A stretch of DNA of 64,000 nt from contig WNYE01000056.1 in the NCBI GenBank assembly GCA_021396245.1, positions 124,001-188,000 on the forward strand. The letters run 5' to 3'. This document shows positions 1 through 12,315 of this stretch, one piece after another. Position numbers and translations under genes: made by a program. Below the pieces are notes generated by a model. It saw only the letters and a program-made list of their open reading frames with translations. It made no database searches and was not told the origin of the DNA. Positions within the stretch are counted from its first letter, which is position 1. Each line of letters opens with the position of its first letter. This DNA is from Sporothrix humicola (taxonomy: Eukaryota; Ascomycota; Sordariomycetes; Ophiostomatales; Ophiostomataceae).

Positions 1-2656
1 GCCTTGCCTCTCGGTCTACGGAGTGCGTTCCTGGCCAGTCGCAGCCCATCTGCCCAGCCCTTGCAACCATCTGTAGCCACTCGCCAGCGCTCTTCTTTTC
101 CCCCACGGCTCCCTACAGCAAAAAGCACTCTATGTCCGACTGCATGCTCCATCTTTTTTGGCCTATTTCACCTCTTTCGTCACATGGAAGGCACCACTTT
201 GCATGTGGTGCCCCTGCCCTTTTTTCTGCCCAAATCGAACGTGGTTGTATGGAGGCTGTTACTTTTCATCTTCTTTTCCTGAGGCCCTGTCGACGATCTG
301 GACAATCACAGGCAATTGTCGGGTCGATAGGGCGTGGCTGGTCATAGATTTCGTGTCCTGGACCACTCTCATGACTTTAAACATTTTGATTTTCCGATTC
401 CAACTTGAAGCTGCAGTTCTTTGTGCCGAGATAGCCTCTTTCCGTTGCAGCTTATTGCTTCGTCCTACGCTCATTTCTCACACCGGGCGCACTTTCCTTT
501 TGCTCAACGGCCGTTGCCGGCTTGCACTACTGCGCGCTGACAAGAAAGAGCCAGAAATTGTCTCCTTTCGTGCCTGTCCAATGTGCTGCGTCCTGGACCC
601 TCCTCCACATCATGATATCATTTCTCCTTTCGCCAATGGCACTTTAATGCGTTGTTGCTGGAGATGCAAAATTTGCTTGTTTGCTGGCACGCCCATCTGT
701 CCACCGACATTTCTTCGCTGGCACTGTCGCACAGCAATCTATGGGTCCCAATCTATTCATCCCAGATTTTTTACTTTTTTATCTCATTCATTCCGTATGT
801 TTCGTACCCATAACCCTCAAAACCCCGGCTCCTTCTCCGTATTCGACCACGGCAAGCAAGATACCCTGTTCCTCCGTCTTCTCACGAACCCATCGCTCCT
901 GCCGTCTTGAATAATTTTCTCGATTTTTTTTTTTCTCCCTTTCCCTTTCATCTCACAATGGCTCTCTCGCAATAAGGGACTCCTCGGCGCCCTGACTAGC
1001 AACTCGATCCTTCCGCGTCACCCATACTGAACTTTCCTTGAGCGCTTTCCACATCCTGCGCAGCTTCTCTCGACGTCCATTTTCCATTTTCCATTTCAGA
1101 AACCGCAACCCCACTCCACTCACACACTGGCACTCACATATTCTCGGAGCGTGTATCCACCAACGGGGAAGGCACAACCAGCGCGCTAGCATCCACCTGC
1201 CGCACCGAAACGTTTTTAGTGCAGCGACCAACGCAGGCGAGGCAGGCCACCTCAGACCTGCTGCAGCCAAGTGTCCAGCCCAATCCAGGGGCGCTGTCTT
1301 TTCTGGTCTTATTTGCTTTCTTTTTTTGCTTTTTAGGCCCTTTGTCCCTTGCGGCCCCTGGCGTCCAGTCCCCTGGAACGGCTGATGTTGGTGTGTTGCT
1401 CACTCAGTCCACCCTCCATCTCACATTCTCGCGCTGTCTTGTTTCTTGTCAAAAACTCTGTCCTTTGAAAAGTCCCTGGCTGCTCCGTACTCTCATCCTC
1501 TTGGCTCCATTGTTAGATGGATGCTTGTTCTTTACGGCGTAGTTTTGCCCCGGGTGTCTCACCACTCTCACCGGCCGGCCTTGGGAAACTCTGAACCTTA
1601 TTATTGACTCCTTGAAAGCGCTGAACACATCGAAGAAAAGGAACAAAAGGAAAGGCCCGCGCGGGATTGTAGCGAGGCCTGTCCTCGTCAGGAAGATACT
1701 GCCGTCTTCCGCCGGTACCTCCTGCCTATCTTGTGTGCCCTTTGTGCCTTGCGTGTCTGTTTGTCTCGTTTGAAAAAGAAAGCACGGAGTGTGTTGCAAA
1801 CAATGGCCCAAAGAGAAAGACCAGCCTGTGGAGCTTTCATCCCCCCCTCTCAAATCTTGTCGTCCGTTCTTTCCTTGGAGCGATTCGGTAGCACAGTCCA
1901 GTCTCTCCTGCCGCTTTCTTCGTCCATGTTTCTGACCACTGGTTGTCTTGGCTCGCCAGCCCGGAAAGGAAGGAACGCGATATCTCCACCACCCAATCGC
2001 ACTGACGCGTCTAAACGCGCGCGCAAGCTCCATACAAAACATGCTAACAACCCGCAAAACCTGGACCACACAACAAAACATGGTTCTGCCGCTTGCTTCC
2101 TTTTCCTATCAAAACGGTCAAATGCGAACCAACTGCCACAGAAGAAGAAGGAAGCACCTTCGTAGAAAATAGATCGCTATCAAGGTGTGAAAGGAAAGAG
2201 CACCGGAGAGAAACTGGAACACGACTAAACTAAACCAATAAATCATGCCAATAAAGCTCCGATAATGCACAGCGCAAAAAGTCAACAAACTGAACAGGGA
2301 AATCACGAATCACGGGATCCGTAGTATTGGATATTGCACTCCATATTTCTGCTCCTGCTTGATCTTGTAACACCGGGCCAAGGCTGGTTCAACATCATTC
2401 TCCAAGCCCTCAATCTAACGACCTCTGTGTCACCATCGCATGATTTGCTAGGAATGCTTTGTGCTCTCTCGCAATTTCGTCTACCTTTGATATCGCAATC
2501 TTCGCTATTATTTGCTCCCGGCGTGCCAGATCTCGACCTGCACGGCCATGGTCTGTCGCATTTCTCGGCAATCAAGAGCGGCAGGGAAAAGGGGAGGTGT
2601 GAAAAACAACAACGAGCACTGAGCATTGCCGGTTGCTACCTCGTCGACTATGCTTG
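1..2656. other. Gene-free pyrimidine-rich left end
   Basis: No reading frame here looks like a protein. The longest open stretches (158-910 on plus, 1449-2081 on minus) start at non-ATG codons or have composition typical of chance frames. The plus strand is rich in C and T through about 2160, as seen in the leaders of several plus-strand genes of this window, for example before 37031, 40300 and 43901. It may be the promoter and leader of the telomerase gene, or an untranslated transcript. The piece 1076-1100 repeats CCATTTT three times. Confidence 0.5.
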
Positions 2657-2670
2657 ATGGCCATGGCTAG
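2650..2670 (+). promoter_or_regulatory. Six-codon upstream ORF overlapping the TERT start codons
   Basis: An ATG at 2650 opens a six-codon frame (MLDGHG) ending in TAG at 2668-2670. It overlaps both in-frame candidate TERT starts at 2657 and 2663 in a different frame. Ribosomes scanning from upstream would meet it first. The ATG is visible in the sequence; an effect on translation is inference. Confidence 0.4.
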
Positions 2671-5600
2671 CAAAAGAAAGGCTGCAAAGGCCACTGCAGG
2701 CGACGGCCTGCCGCAGAAGCGAGCAAGGACCAACGAGGCTGCAAAGCCAAAGACGCAGGTGCAGCAAGGCTCCACCCTGCATCAACAAGATGGGCCGAAG
2801 CAGGTGCAGATGCAGATAGAGATACGGCAACAGAAACCCAAGAAGGCCGCCAACTCCACCCCACGCCGAGGCCAGGCCGTCCAGCAAGATCTACTTGCCC
2901 GGTATTATACACGAGTTGAGACGCTCCGGGCGTATCTCCTCAAAGAGCTACCGGCGACATCGCGTCTCCGGCGCAAGAAACTGACCTACGTCGGCAAACA
3001 AGACCACTCCACAGCCGTCGAAAAGCTGCTGAACCATGTGCTGGAGACGACACTTGTTGCCTGCTCCAACAAGGATAGCAATGGACCCGACACCAAACGG
3101 GCTTCAGAGGAGCACGAGCGAGAACAGAAGCGCATTACATTCTCGCAAACCAGGCGTGCAGACGAGTCGTATGTGACCATCTCGAGCGCCGCCGAGGGAG
3201 CCTTCTCTCCCCAGTCCGAGGTGCGTGCCTCCCCACATACACCCATCTATCCATCTATCTCCGAGTGTTGCTCACGACTAACCATACAGATTGTCGATTT
3301 TGTCATCTGGCTTATTTTTGAACGGACTCCCAGAACAGAGGGGTACAAGGAATACAGCAACGTCATATGCCATGGCTTCAAGCGTGGCCGACCGGCCGCA
3401 GATAGCAAGCAAACATGCACCATTCCGGATCTTTATATAGCACGGAACCCTCAAAATGCGATGACGCTCAAGGAGGCGCCGTGGCCACAGCTTCTTGCGA
3501 TCTTAGGCGCCCAGGCAGAGAAGATTATGACGAACCTTTTGTTGGACTGCTCACTTTTTCTCGCTGTCGAGGCCGGCAATGGAAACTATGTCCAGCTCAC
3601 CGGCAAGCCGCTCTTCAATGCCATCTCTGATGCGAGCCAGGACAAGCCGACCTTGCAGGCACACAAGGCCGTTGCAAAGCCAAGGCCGCTTACCGACATT
3701 ACTTTTTCTAGAACTCGCATGTTCTACGCCAATACAAGCTTCACAAAGGCCGGCAAGATAAGTTTCGGACTAAAGAGCAAGCGTAAGTTACTTCTGATAA
3801 CACATACAAGTTCACATTTGAGACTGACAGAGACGCAGATGTTCTGAACAAATTCCCGTACTCCAAGGACCAAGACGAGATCCAGAAGGACAGGCTCAAC
3901 AAAGTCGGCACAGTACGGACGGCGATGCACATGTTTCCGAGACAGTTTGGACTGCAAAACGTGTTCATGCCCCCTGCCGGAAACGATAAAGTGGCCCTGT
4001 CACTACACAACTTTGTTGTGCGAGAGAAAGAGATTGTCACCAAGTTCGGAAAACAGAATCTGGAAGCTTCATCTTTCAAGATATCTGTCCCAAAGCGTTT
4101 GCGTGGAGCAGCGTTGGGCCTCGTGGAGAAGATGCGACTGCTACATAAAAAATGCAACTATTCCGCGCTCCTCGCGCGATACTGCCCGGAACGTGAGCAA
4201 GGCGATGATGTACAAGAGAAGGAGAAAGGAGGGGCTGGAAATATACCTCCCATTGTTTCCAAAGAAGCAGAAACGGCCTTGGGTGACAAAGAGCAAGGGT
4301 TGTCAAGCACAAGCGAGAAGCCTCAAGTCAAGAAGACGTCACCAAGACCCGAAAGTTCGATTCCCCTGATAGACTTGGCCACCCCGGTGTGGCAGGTGTC
4401 TGCTTTTTGTCAGGCCGTCTTTCAAAATGTTGTGCCAGACGATTTCTGGGGCACTGGCGACATCCAGGCTCACAACAAGGCAGAAATCTTGAAAAGGGTG
4501 GACTCGTTTGTTCGGCTACAACGATACGAGAAACTCACACTACACACCCTACTCCAGGGACTGAAGGTACTGGCAACACATTCCCTGTCTGTTTGTTTAA
4601 TTCTTATACTGTGTGATTATTAACATGACGCCATATAGATTGCAGAGATACAGTGGCTGGCGCCACCAAAGCTCAAGTATTCCAAGCTGAGCAAGACAGA
4701 CCTGGACAAGCGACAGGAGATGTTTGCCGAGTTCATCTATTTTCTGTTTGAATTTCTCTTGATCCCCTTGCTTGCTACCAACTTTTATGTGACCGAGTCG
4801 AGTGTCCACCGCAACAAGCTCTTTTACTTCCGCCACGATGTGTGGCGACGCATCTCGCAGACGGAAATGGCGGCCATCAAGGCCAGTCGTCTCGAGGAGC
4901 TGAAGCTGAAAGATGCAGCGGCAACTCTCGAAAACCGCAGGCTCGGGCTCGGCAAACTGCGCCTTTTGCCCAAAAACACAACCGTCCGTCCCATCACCAA
5001 CCTCCGCCATCGTGCTCCAGGACAGGGGAAATCAAAATACTCAGCCAGCATCAATACGGTCCTTCGGCCAGTGGCGGCCATGTTCAATTTCGAGATGAAG
5101 GACCGGCCCGAATTGCTTGGCTCGGGCATGCTGTCCACACGCGGCATGTATTCACGTCTCAAGGACTTCAAGCAACGCATGGTGGTCAAAGACAAGACGG
5201 TCTTTTATTTTGCCAAGGTCGATGTCAAATCGGCCTTTGACACCATTCCGCAGGAGGCCATGGTCGAGCTCCTTAGAGATGTGGCAAACCACTCAGAGTA
5301 CCACATGGACCAACACGTCGAAATTGCAGCGTCAGAGCACAATATACTCAGCAAAACCGCCCCAGGATCAAAACCAAACAACGGGCTCGGCCCTCGAAAG
5401 ACCTGGAAAACGTCAGCCAGGCCAAGCGATGATCCGTCTGGCTTCCAGAACTCGGTTGAAGCCACAATGGCACGAAACAGGCGCAACACCGTGTTTGTGG
5501 AAAAGGCTTGCCCAAGAACATATGACAGAACAGACCATGCCGAGTACCTGGCAGGGTTGGCAGCCACACATATCCGTGAGAACATTGTCCAGATCGGAAA

Positions 5601-6652
5601 GAAGTACTACCGACAAAGGGAGGGCATTCCTCAGGGCTCGGTCTTGTCGTCGACTCTTTGCAGCTTCTTTTATGCCGACCTAGAGAAGAAAGAGCTGGGC
5701 TTCTTGAGGACTACCGACGGCGACTCCCTCCTGCTACGGCTGATTGACGATTTCTTGCTCATCACTGTCGACCGGTCCAAGGCAGTCCGCTTTATCGAGG
5801 CGATGCAGCGTGGCCATCCACATTATGGTGTTTCTGTTAACCCGAGCAAGAGCCTGGTCAACTTTGACCTACAGATTGATGGCAAGACGGTGCCAAAGCT
5901 CGCCGAAGGACTACCGTTCCCATACTGTGGCACGGCCATTGACTGCACGACGCTTGATCTGGCCAGAGACCGCTCGTCAAAGGCGCAGAGTAAGCACATA
6001 GAGTCCCACTGTGATACGCTGTGTATATTTACTAACAATCCAGACCTGTTCAACTCGGTCACTGTCGACCATACCCGCTCCCAAGGCTACCAGTTCCAGC
6101 GGAGAGTTCTCAGTACGTCCCTTGCCTCGGCAGTTTATGTTTTTATATTTTTGTTCTTCGCTAACAGAAAAGACTACTTCCAAATTCAATCCCACCATAT
6201 GTTCTTTGACACGGCATACAACTCGCGCCAGACGACACTGCGCAACCTCCACAGCGCCTTTGCCGAGACGGCCAGCAAGATGTGGGCGTATGCGCGGTGC
6301 ATGCACAAAGGCAAGCGGCCGAGCGGTCGGCTGACGATCCGGACGATTGAAGAAGTGGGCGAGATGGCTTTTGGAGTGCTCAACAGCAAGATGCGCGTGC
6401 AGCTGTGGCCCGAGTACAAGTTTGACGTGTCCAAGCCGCATCTGCGATTGTAAGTGCCAAAGAAACCTCGTTGCCTTCTCTGCTGATAATCGTGTACTAA
6501 CATTATAAAGCCTTCTTTTGCATGCATTCACCGCCGTTTTGGGAAAGAAACAGACAGGGTACAAGGAGGTTCTGGCTTATTTGCGTGAAGAAATGCAGAA
6601 ACTTCAGCAGAGAAGATCTATGCGTCTTTCCCCCAATGATTTCATGCCATAA
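2657..6652 (+). CDS. TERT: Telomerase reverse transcriptase, catalytic subunit
   Basis: Extends chromosome ends in the nucleus by copying the template of telomerase RNA. Model: 2657..3220, 3290..3782, 3839..4566, 4639..5989, 6044..6112, 6173..6449, 6511..6652, giving 1207 residues, within the usual range for fungal TERT. The telomerase-specific region holds FPRQFGLQNVF near residue 385 and KRLRGAALGLVEK further on. The reverse transcriptase has motif A DVKSAFD (first Asp about 790), motif B' GIPQGS (924-929), motif C LIDDFL (Asp 965 and 966), motif D SVNPSKS and motif E FPYCGTAID. All three catalytic aspartates are present. The C-terminal thumb follows in exons 5-7. For intron 5 the acceptor AAG at 6172 was chosen over CAG at 6167 because only it keeps the frame. 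The start is the first in-frame ATG; a second lies two codons on. Introns 1, 4 and 5 are multiples of three with no in-frame stop. The gene is tail-to-tail with the wax synthase gene. Confidence 0.95.
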
Positions 6653-6932
6653 GATACAATCTGGCCGATAATCAACGACTTGATGAATAATGAATTAATT
6701 TCTATTTTAATGTCTTAATCTATAACCGATACGCCTGCTATGGAATTCTATGTATGGTCTGCTCGTTAATAGGGGTTTTGTTTATACCTAGGAGTGATGT
6801 GAGTAGAAGATGCGTGAGGAGTTGTGATTATCCAAGAAATGAGTATCCAAGAAAGGTTTTCCAAATGGTCCAAAAAAGAGGGTATTCAAAAACAATACGC
6901 AGAAAAATAAAAATAAACGACAAGGGTCAGCC

Positions 6933-8909
6933 TCAGATAGCCAAACCGGTCTCCCACCAGGTCCTGCCATTGTACCAATGCGGTATATCGTCACTGTACC
7001 AGCGCCAGGCGGACCAGCCTGCCCTGTTGCTGCCAGCAGGATTGACAATTGGAGGTATTTCGCCTCCCTGGACATAGGACGCCAACAAGCGAAGTGGTGA
7101 GAAGGGAATGGGCTCAAACAGCCACAGCCCGCAGCGTGAGGTGTCGTCAAGGAAGAGCCAGACTGTAGCGTGAAGCCAGCCCAGTGTGAAGACAACATTG
7201 ACGGCCTGGCGGACACGGCGTGGAAGTCGGTTCATTAGGGAAGGCGGTAGGAGGAAAGCCTCAACAGCGACACTAACGCCTGACAGCACAAAAAACATGG
7301 CCGAGCCTTGCCAGATGGTGTGTGTTGGCACTGTCGTGATGCTCGCGGCGCCGTGCAAGAGGGCTGACTGGCCAAAGGCAAAGACGAGACCAGCGATGCG
7401 AGTGATAAACGGCAGCTGTGTCTTTTCGTGGTGCGTGTCGGCCTTAACAGCATGGCCATTGGCATTACCATTGGCTTTGGTCACACCATTTGTGCCATTC
7501 TCCTTGCTCTTGTCGTCCGGCGTCTTCACCTTATCACTTTCCCTCTTGCCCTTTGGCAAAATACCCTTGTCAACGAGCCATATAGTCGGCGCCAAAAAGG
7601 CTGTGCGGAATGTCTGGTGCCATGTGCTGCCCCAGAATCCAGCGAGACCATGGTCCAGCACCTGCTGTACGCTCCCAAATATGGACGGGTAGTGCCAGAG
7701 CTGGGCCGCGGTCGACGCCGTGGCAATCGAGTTGCGACCAAAGATAAGGTTGCCGAAGAAGACACGCACCAGCTGATCCAGACTCAGAACAATGTGCAGG
7801 GCAGCCACCATACCAGCCAGGCCCAGCACACTTCTGTAGAGGTCGAGCAACCAGGGGTGGCGGTAGAGAAAGTCGAGGTAGGCAGGCATGGCCAGAATAG
7901 ACGGCAAGGGTGGCAGCGTCCGGATATTCCCCAGTGCTGGAGACGGGAACACATTGGACTGCTCCAGCCACGGAACGTAGCGCTTGGGAGGCGGGCCGAC
8001 GACAAAGTACGGATCGCGGGTCATGAGGATGGCGCAGGCGTCGAGCACTAGATAGCTGCAGACGAAAGCGGTAAGACGGGCACGGTAAAAGGCAGCTCGG
8101 GTGAGCTTCCGGCGGTAGCCCTGTCTTGTTCCCTCGGGAATTGTCGAAAGACGGACGAGCTCACGGGTGTGAGGCTTTATAGGCGGTGCAAAGTTGGGCA
8201 CGGGAGCCTTGCCCCAACTCCAGCCTGAATGAGTGTGTCAGCGGAACCAATGCACATAATTATCAGATCAAACACGGGACTCACCAATTCCTCGCCAGGC
8301 CAGACACAGGTCCAATGTCCAATCGAATCGCGCAAAAAATGAGCCATGAGCTGGAAAGGATTGCCAGTAGTACTCGTGGCCGAGGCGTAGACTGTTGGCA
8401 ATGTCCTCGTCTGGAGCGTCTCGTTGGTCTTGGACATACTGGTCGCCGTGGTCATCTGTTAACTCAATCTTGTCTGCGTCTGGCTTTTCTGGCTTTTCCA
8501 AAGAATCCACAGGCGGGCTTCTCTTCCTCCGCCTTGCCACCCGCTCGCCGTCCCATGGGTTCGTCCACACGAGCACCACCAGCGACCACAGCGTGCCCCA
8601 TCCGTACACCAGGCCGGCACCAAAGGCAGACGCAAAGTTGAGGCTCGACGTGCGAGTCCAGCTGGGATCATTCCAGAGTGGTGACAGTTGGTGGAGATTG
8701 TACGCCGTCAGGGCCACGCCGACCGCGTATCGCAGGGGCTGGAGCGTCTTGTGCCGGCCAGCCACGGCCAGAAACGCCGCTGGTACGACGATAGCGGGCA
8801 CGGCACATGCCAACAACATAAGTGGCCGAGCCTCGCCACGAGACACAGCCGAGCGGAAAGCGTTGCGAAGTACGCCGCGCTGGTAGTCCGCCGCGGTGAC
8901 GGCGTCCAT
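6933..8909 (-). CDS. Wax-synthase-domain membrane O-acyltransferase
   Basis: Probable acyl-CoA-dependent O-acyltransferase of an internal membrane; the substrate cannot be told from sequence. Model: exon 8285..8909 joined to 6933..8224, 638 residues. The splice (donor GTGAGT, acceptor CAG) rebuilds a continuous RGIGWSWGKAPVPNF segment, which is typical of the fungal family. Several hydrophobic helices are visible, among them LMLLACAVPAIVVPAAFLAV near the N-terminus and the segment LVFAFGQSALLHGAASI late in the protein. The block FWGSTWHQTFR and a later conserved His in LLHGAAS fit the wax synthase/MBOAT-like domain. The open frame runs upstream to 9017, but no ATG is available there, so 8909 is taken as the start. 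No neighbouring biosynthetic genes hint at a pathway. Confidence 0.82.
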
Positions 8910-9650
8910 GGCGGGCGAAGAAAAGAATGCTGTATAGGATAATGTCGATAGGATATGAGAGACAAAACTATAGGTGAGAGGAATGAAGGCCAAAAAAGGA
9001 GAAAGGAAAAGAAACACGACAAGGGGTGTTGACTCGGTGAGGCTGAAGTAGATCGTCAGTCTGGCGTCGGTTGCTCCTTCCTATTGGCCAGAAAAGAGCT
9101 TATACGGGGCATGGGGAAGGCGCGACAGGGGTTGGCAGGCTGATGAGAACACAAAGGTTCACGGGTCAATCAATCGTCATAGATTGGCAGGAAGGAGCGA
9201 TGCAACGGGAACCTGGGCAAAATTCAAGCAGAAGGATTTTGAAATACGAGAAATATATGTGCATTTGAGTAAATAGACATATTGAATAGTATAAAGATTC
9301 GTAGGCATTAAATTATTCAAGGACTGCTTTCAAGAAATGAACACAACTTTGTCAATGTGTTTTCGTGAAGTAAATCATCAAAATCAAACACAAAAAGAAA
9401 CATGTAAGAAATGAGAAGGACATTAGCAACCCGAAATAAACATTTTAAATATAATTAATGATTTCAAAGTAGGAAGAATTTTTTTTAATGTTTTAATTGC
9501 TGATAATTCTCATGCCATGTTAAAACGATGATTGGGATATTCTTGTGTACAAAGTGCCACGCCAATGAACGTGCTCGTCTGGTCATTTCCTATCCGATGC
9601 TTTGTACTCCGTACAACATCCAATCTTCTCACATTGTTTTGGCTGCCCCA
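8910..9650. other. Intergenic, AT-rich, promoter side of the wax synthase gene
   Basis: Between the start of the wax-synthase gene (-) and the stop of the MoCo sulfurase gene (-). The stretch 9240-9500 is strongly AT-rich. No ORF, RNA gene or repeat is supported. Confidence 0.5.
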
Positions 9651-12315
9651 TCACTCAACAGTAACTGGATCGCCTATCATGATGGTTGGGAATTGCCTTT
9701 CTGGTGTCGTCAGGTTCGCTCCCTCACCCGCCCCGTTGGAGCCGCACAGATCATCTTCTCCAGGATCATGGCCCATGTGCGTCCCGAAAAACACCTTGCT
9801 GTCAAACCGCCGCGTCTTGGTCAGTGTCACAAACGGCTCGTCGCTCTTTGCGCCCGTCTCCTGGTTGATGCACACCATGTGACAGCGACGGCAGGCGCCC
9901 AGCATTTTGAAAGGCTGTTGGCCAATGCGCAGACGTGACCAGCCGTCTTCAGCGTACGGCGCTTCCTCTTCGCCCGCGGGACTGTCGAGAACAATGTTGG
10001 CGCGGAAGACGGACGCTTCCACTTCTGGAGAACTAGGGCTATGTAGGTGGACAGCCTCGTTGAGCTCTCGCAGACTGGCCATGTGGATGGCGAGAATGGG
10101 ACTTTCGTTGGACAAGAGAATGCGCTGTCGCTGGCGGGCTGCCAAGGAACCTCCTCCTCCTCTGCTGCCATCCTCGTCGCTGGTATCACTGGCCCGGCTG
10201 TCTGCACTGGATGCCTCGCTACCTTTTCCATGCCTGCTTGACCTCTCTGAATCCGAGTCGGGAGGTGATGGAAGACCGTCTTGTCCTTGACGTTGGTGTT
10301 TTTGTAGATGTGCCTTGGAGTGGCGCATGCTTGTACCCTGACCGCCGGGTGGGAATCGTGCAAGAAGACAGGGGACACCCAGAGCTCGTGAGAAGAAATC
10401 ATTGACGGTTTCGGAAGTGTAGACCTGTGCGGCTATATCCTCACCACAGATACGTGAAGAACGTGACCGTGAAGACGTGGTAGTGGTTGTTGACGGCGCA
10501 TACATAGCCGGGTTGTTGGATAATGGTACAGTCACTTCTGCTCCTTGCCATTGTTCACCCTGCGCTGCAAAGGTGACCCGAAGGACTCCCTGTTCAAAGT
10601 CGAGCGTGGGTCTCAGCAGAGACATATTGGGATACTGCTTCTGGTTCAATGCCCGTCGTGTACCGCGATGCACGAGGCACCACTCGCGATCCCACGCTAA
10701 ACCTTCGGGCCGCACCGCCCACCGCGTGCCCCGCGGTACATTGAATGCGCCACAGCTCTTTATCGGATAAACACTAATGTTTGAGACGAAAAGGCTGTTG
10801 GTGGCATGCTGTGATTTGGACGGCATCGATGCTGGTAAAGGCTGCTCGACCTCCATAGTGTCGTCTCGGTAGAACTCGCTGAGGAATTCCAGGAAGCGGT
10901 CGACATCGCTGATGGTGCTCATTGCGCCCAGACTCACGCGAATAATGCCCGTCGGCTTGCCCGATACAATATCGTCGCCGCCCTCGTCAGATCCGCACCT
11001 CATACCCCCGGAAAAGTTGCGCCGCATCTCCCATGGCGCAAGGTCCAACGCTGCCGCAACGCCACCAGGGTTGCAGACGCCACCTGTGCGGAGATGAATT
11101 TTTCGAAGCGACACCAGTTTGTCAAACTCGCCCAGGCTGACCCATGCGCCCCACGCATTTTGCAAGTTGAAAGCAACAACAGGGCCGGCATTGTCTGTCA
11201 CCGGAGAGTAAATATGACAGACCGTTCTGCCATTGCCGTGACGGAGATCAGATAATCCTCTCCTTAGCCGACTGACAAGATAATTTGTGTGTGCTGCCAC
11301 CTGCGCCATGGAGCCAAAGAGCGTTGCATGGGTTTCCAGTGCAGCACCAAGAGCGGCGATATTGTGGACAGGTAGTGTGCCGTCTTCTAACCGGTCGTGC
11401 AATGCGTATCCGTTACTACCACCATGGTTTCCGCCACCTTTTGTTGCGTGCCATTGCTCTCGCGGCGAGCAAACGACCATGTCGACTGTCCCACCACCAA
11501 AGTAGCGTCGTGAATCGAATATATGTTCTGCTGGTCGCCGGACAATAAGGCCACCTAGGTCTGGAAAGCCAAATATCTTGTAGAAACTGATAATGGTAAA
11601 GTCGGGAGCCGTGGCAGGGTTGCTCAGATCGAGAGGCGAGGTGGCTGCAAAGGCTGCAGCATCAAGGAGTGTCCACACGTTTCGTTGTGTATCTTCCGTC
11701 CGATCTCGTAAACGATGGGCCCAAGATAAGGGAAAACGGCGTCCATCCATGTTCGACTGTGCTGGGTATGCGAAGAGGGTATCGGTAGTGTTTTCCGTGA
11801 TATCAAGGACTTCGCCATCTGCCCATGCTTCCACCTCTCCCGAGGGCAGACACACTGCGCTGCTGGCCTCTTCCCGAACGCCAACAAGACTCGTATGGCA
11901 GGCCTGGTGATATGCATACGTGAAGCCGCCCGGCAGCGCCCGGAAAGCCTCTGTAACAAGTTTGGCGCCAGCCGTAGCATTGGCTACAAAGACAAGATCG
12001 AACTCAGCTGGATCGGCGTTGAAGAACTTTAGTGTCCGTAGGCGGACATCCTCGATCATGCGGCCCGCTGCTTGAGACGAAGACGAGGCGGCATGGGGAT
12101 TGCCCAGCAAGTTGGCCATCATTTCCGCGGAGAACCGGTCGACCAGCGACCGGCTGTAGAGAGTTGTGCCGGCATGGTCGAGGTAGATATTGTCTGGTTG
12201 CGTCAGTACACGAAGTTAGACATGATATGGCACGCATCTTACCTTTTAGCATGGGAAATTCATGCTCGCGGAACGCCTCTATAGAGGCATTATATGGTTC
12301 TGGCTGATGTGCCAT
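9651..12315 (-). CDS. hxB: Molybdenum cofactor sulfurase
   Basis: Transfers sulfur to the molybdenum cofactor, activating xanthine dehydrogenase and aldehyde oxidase type enzymes; in Aspergillus this is HxB. Model: 12243..12315 joined to 9651..12193, 871 residues. Splicing gives MLKDNIYLDHAGTTLYSRS, the typical N-terminus. The first half is a class V aminotransferase/NifS-like domain: the PLP lysine is in SFYKIFGFP (about Lys230) and the persulfide cysteine in LRTGGVCNPGG (about Cys398). The C-terminal half is the MOSC part, with GACRRCHMVCIN, TLTKTRRFDSKVFFG and a final GDPVTVE. A low-complexity Ser/Asp/Gly-rich insertion (about nt 10140-10330) interrupts the MOSC part. It lies head-to-head with cdc6, separated by 1.2 kb. 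Confidence 0.93.

Noticed and set aside
1449..2081. 210-codon minus-strand frame in the left end
   Set aside because: No motif and mixed composition; likely chance.
4345..4370. AGTTCGATTCCCC resembling a tRNA B box
   Set aside because: It lies inside a TERT coding exon and has no cloverleaf.
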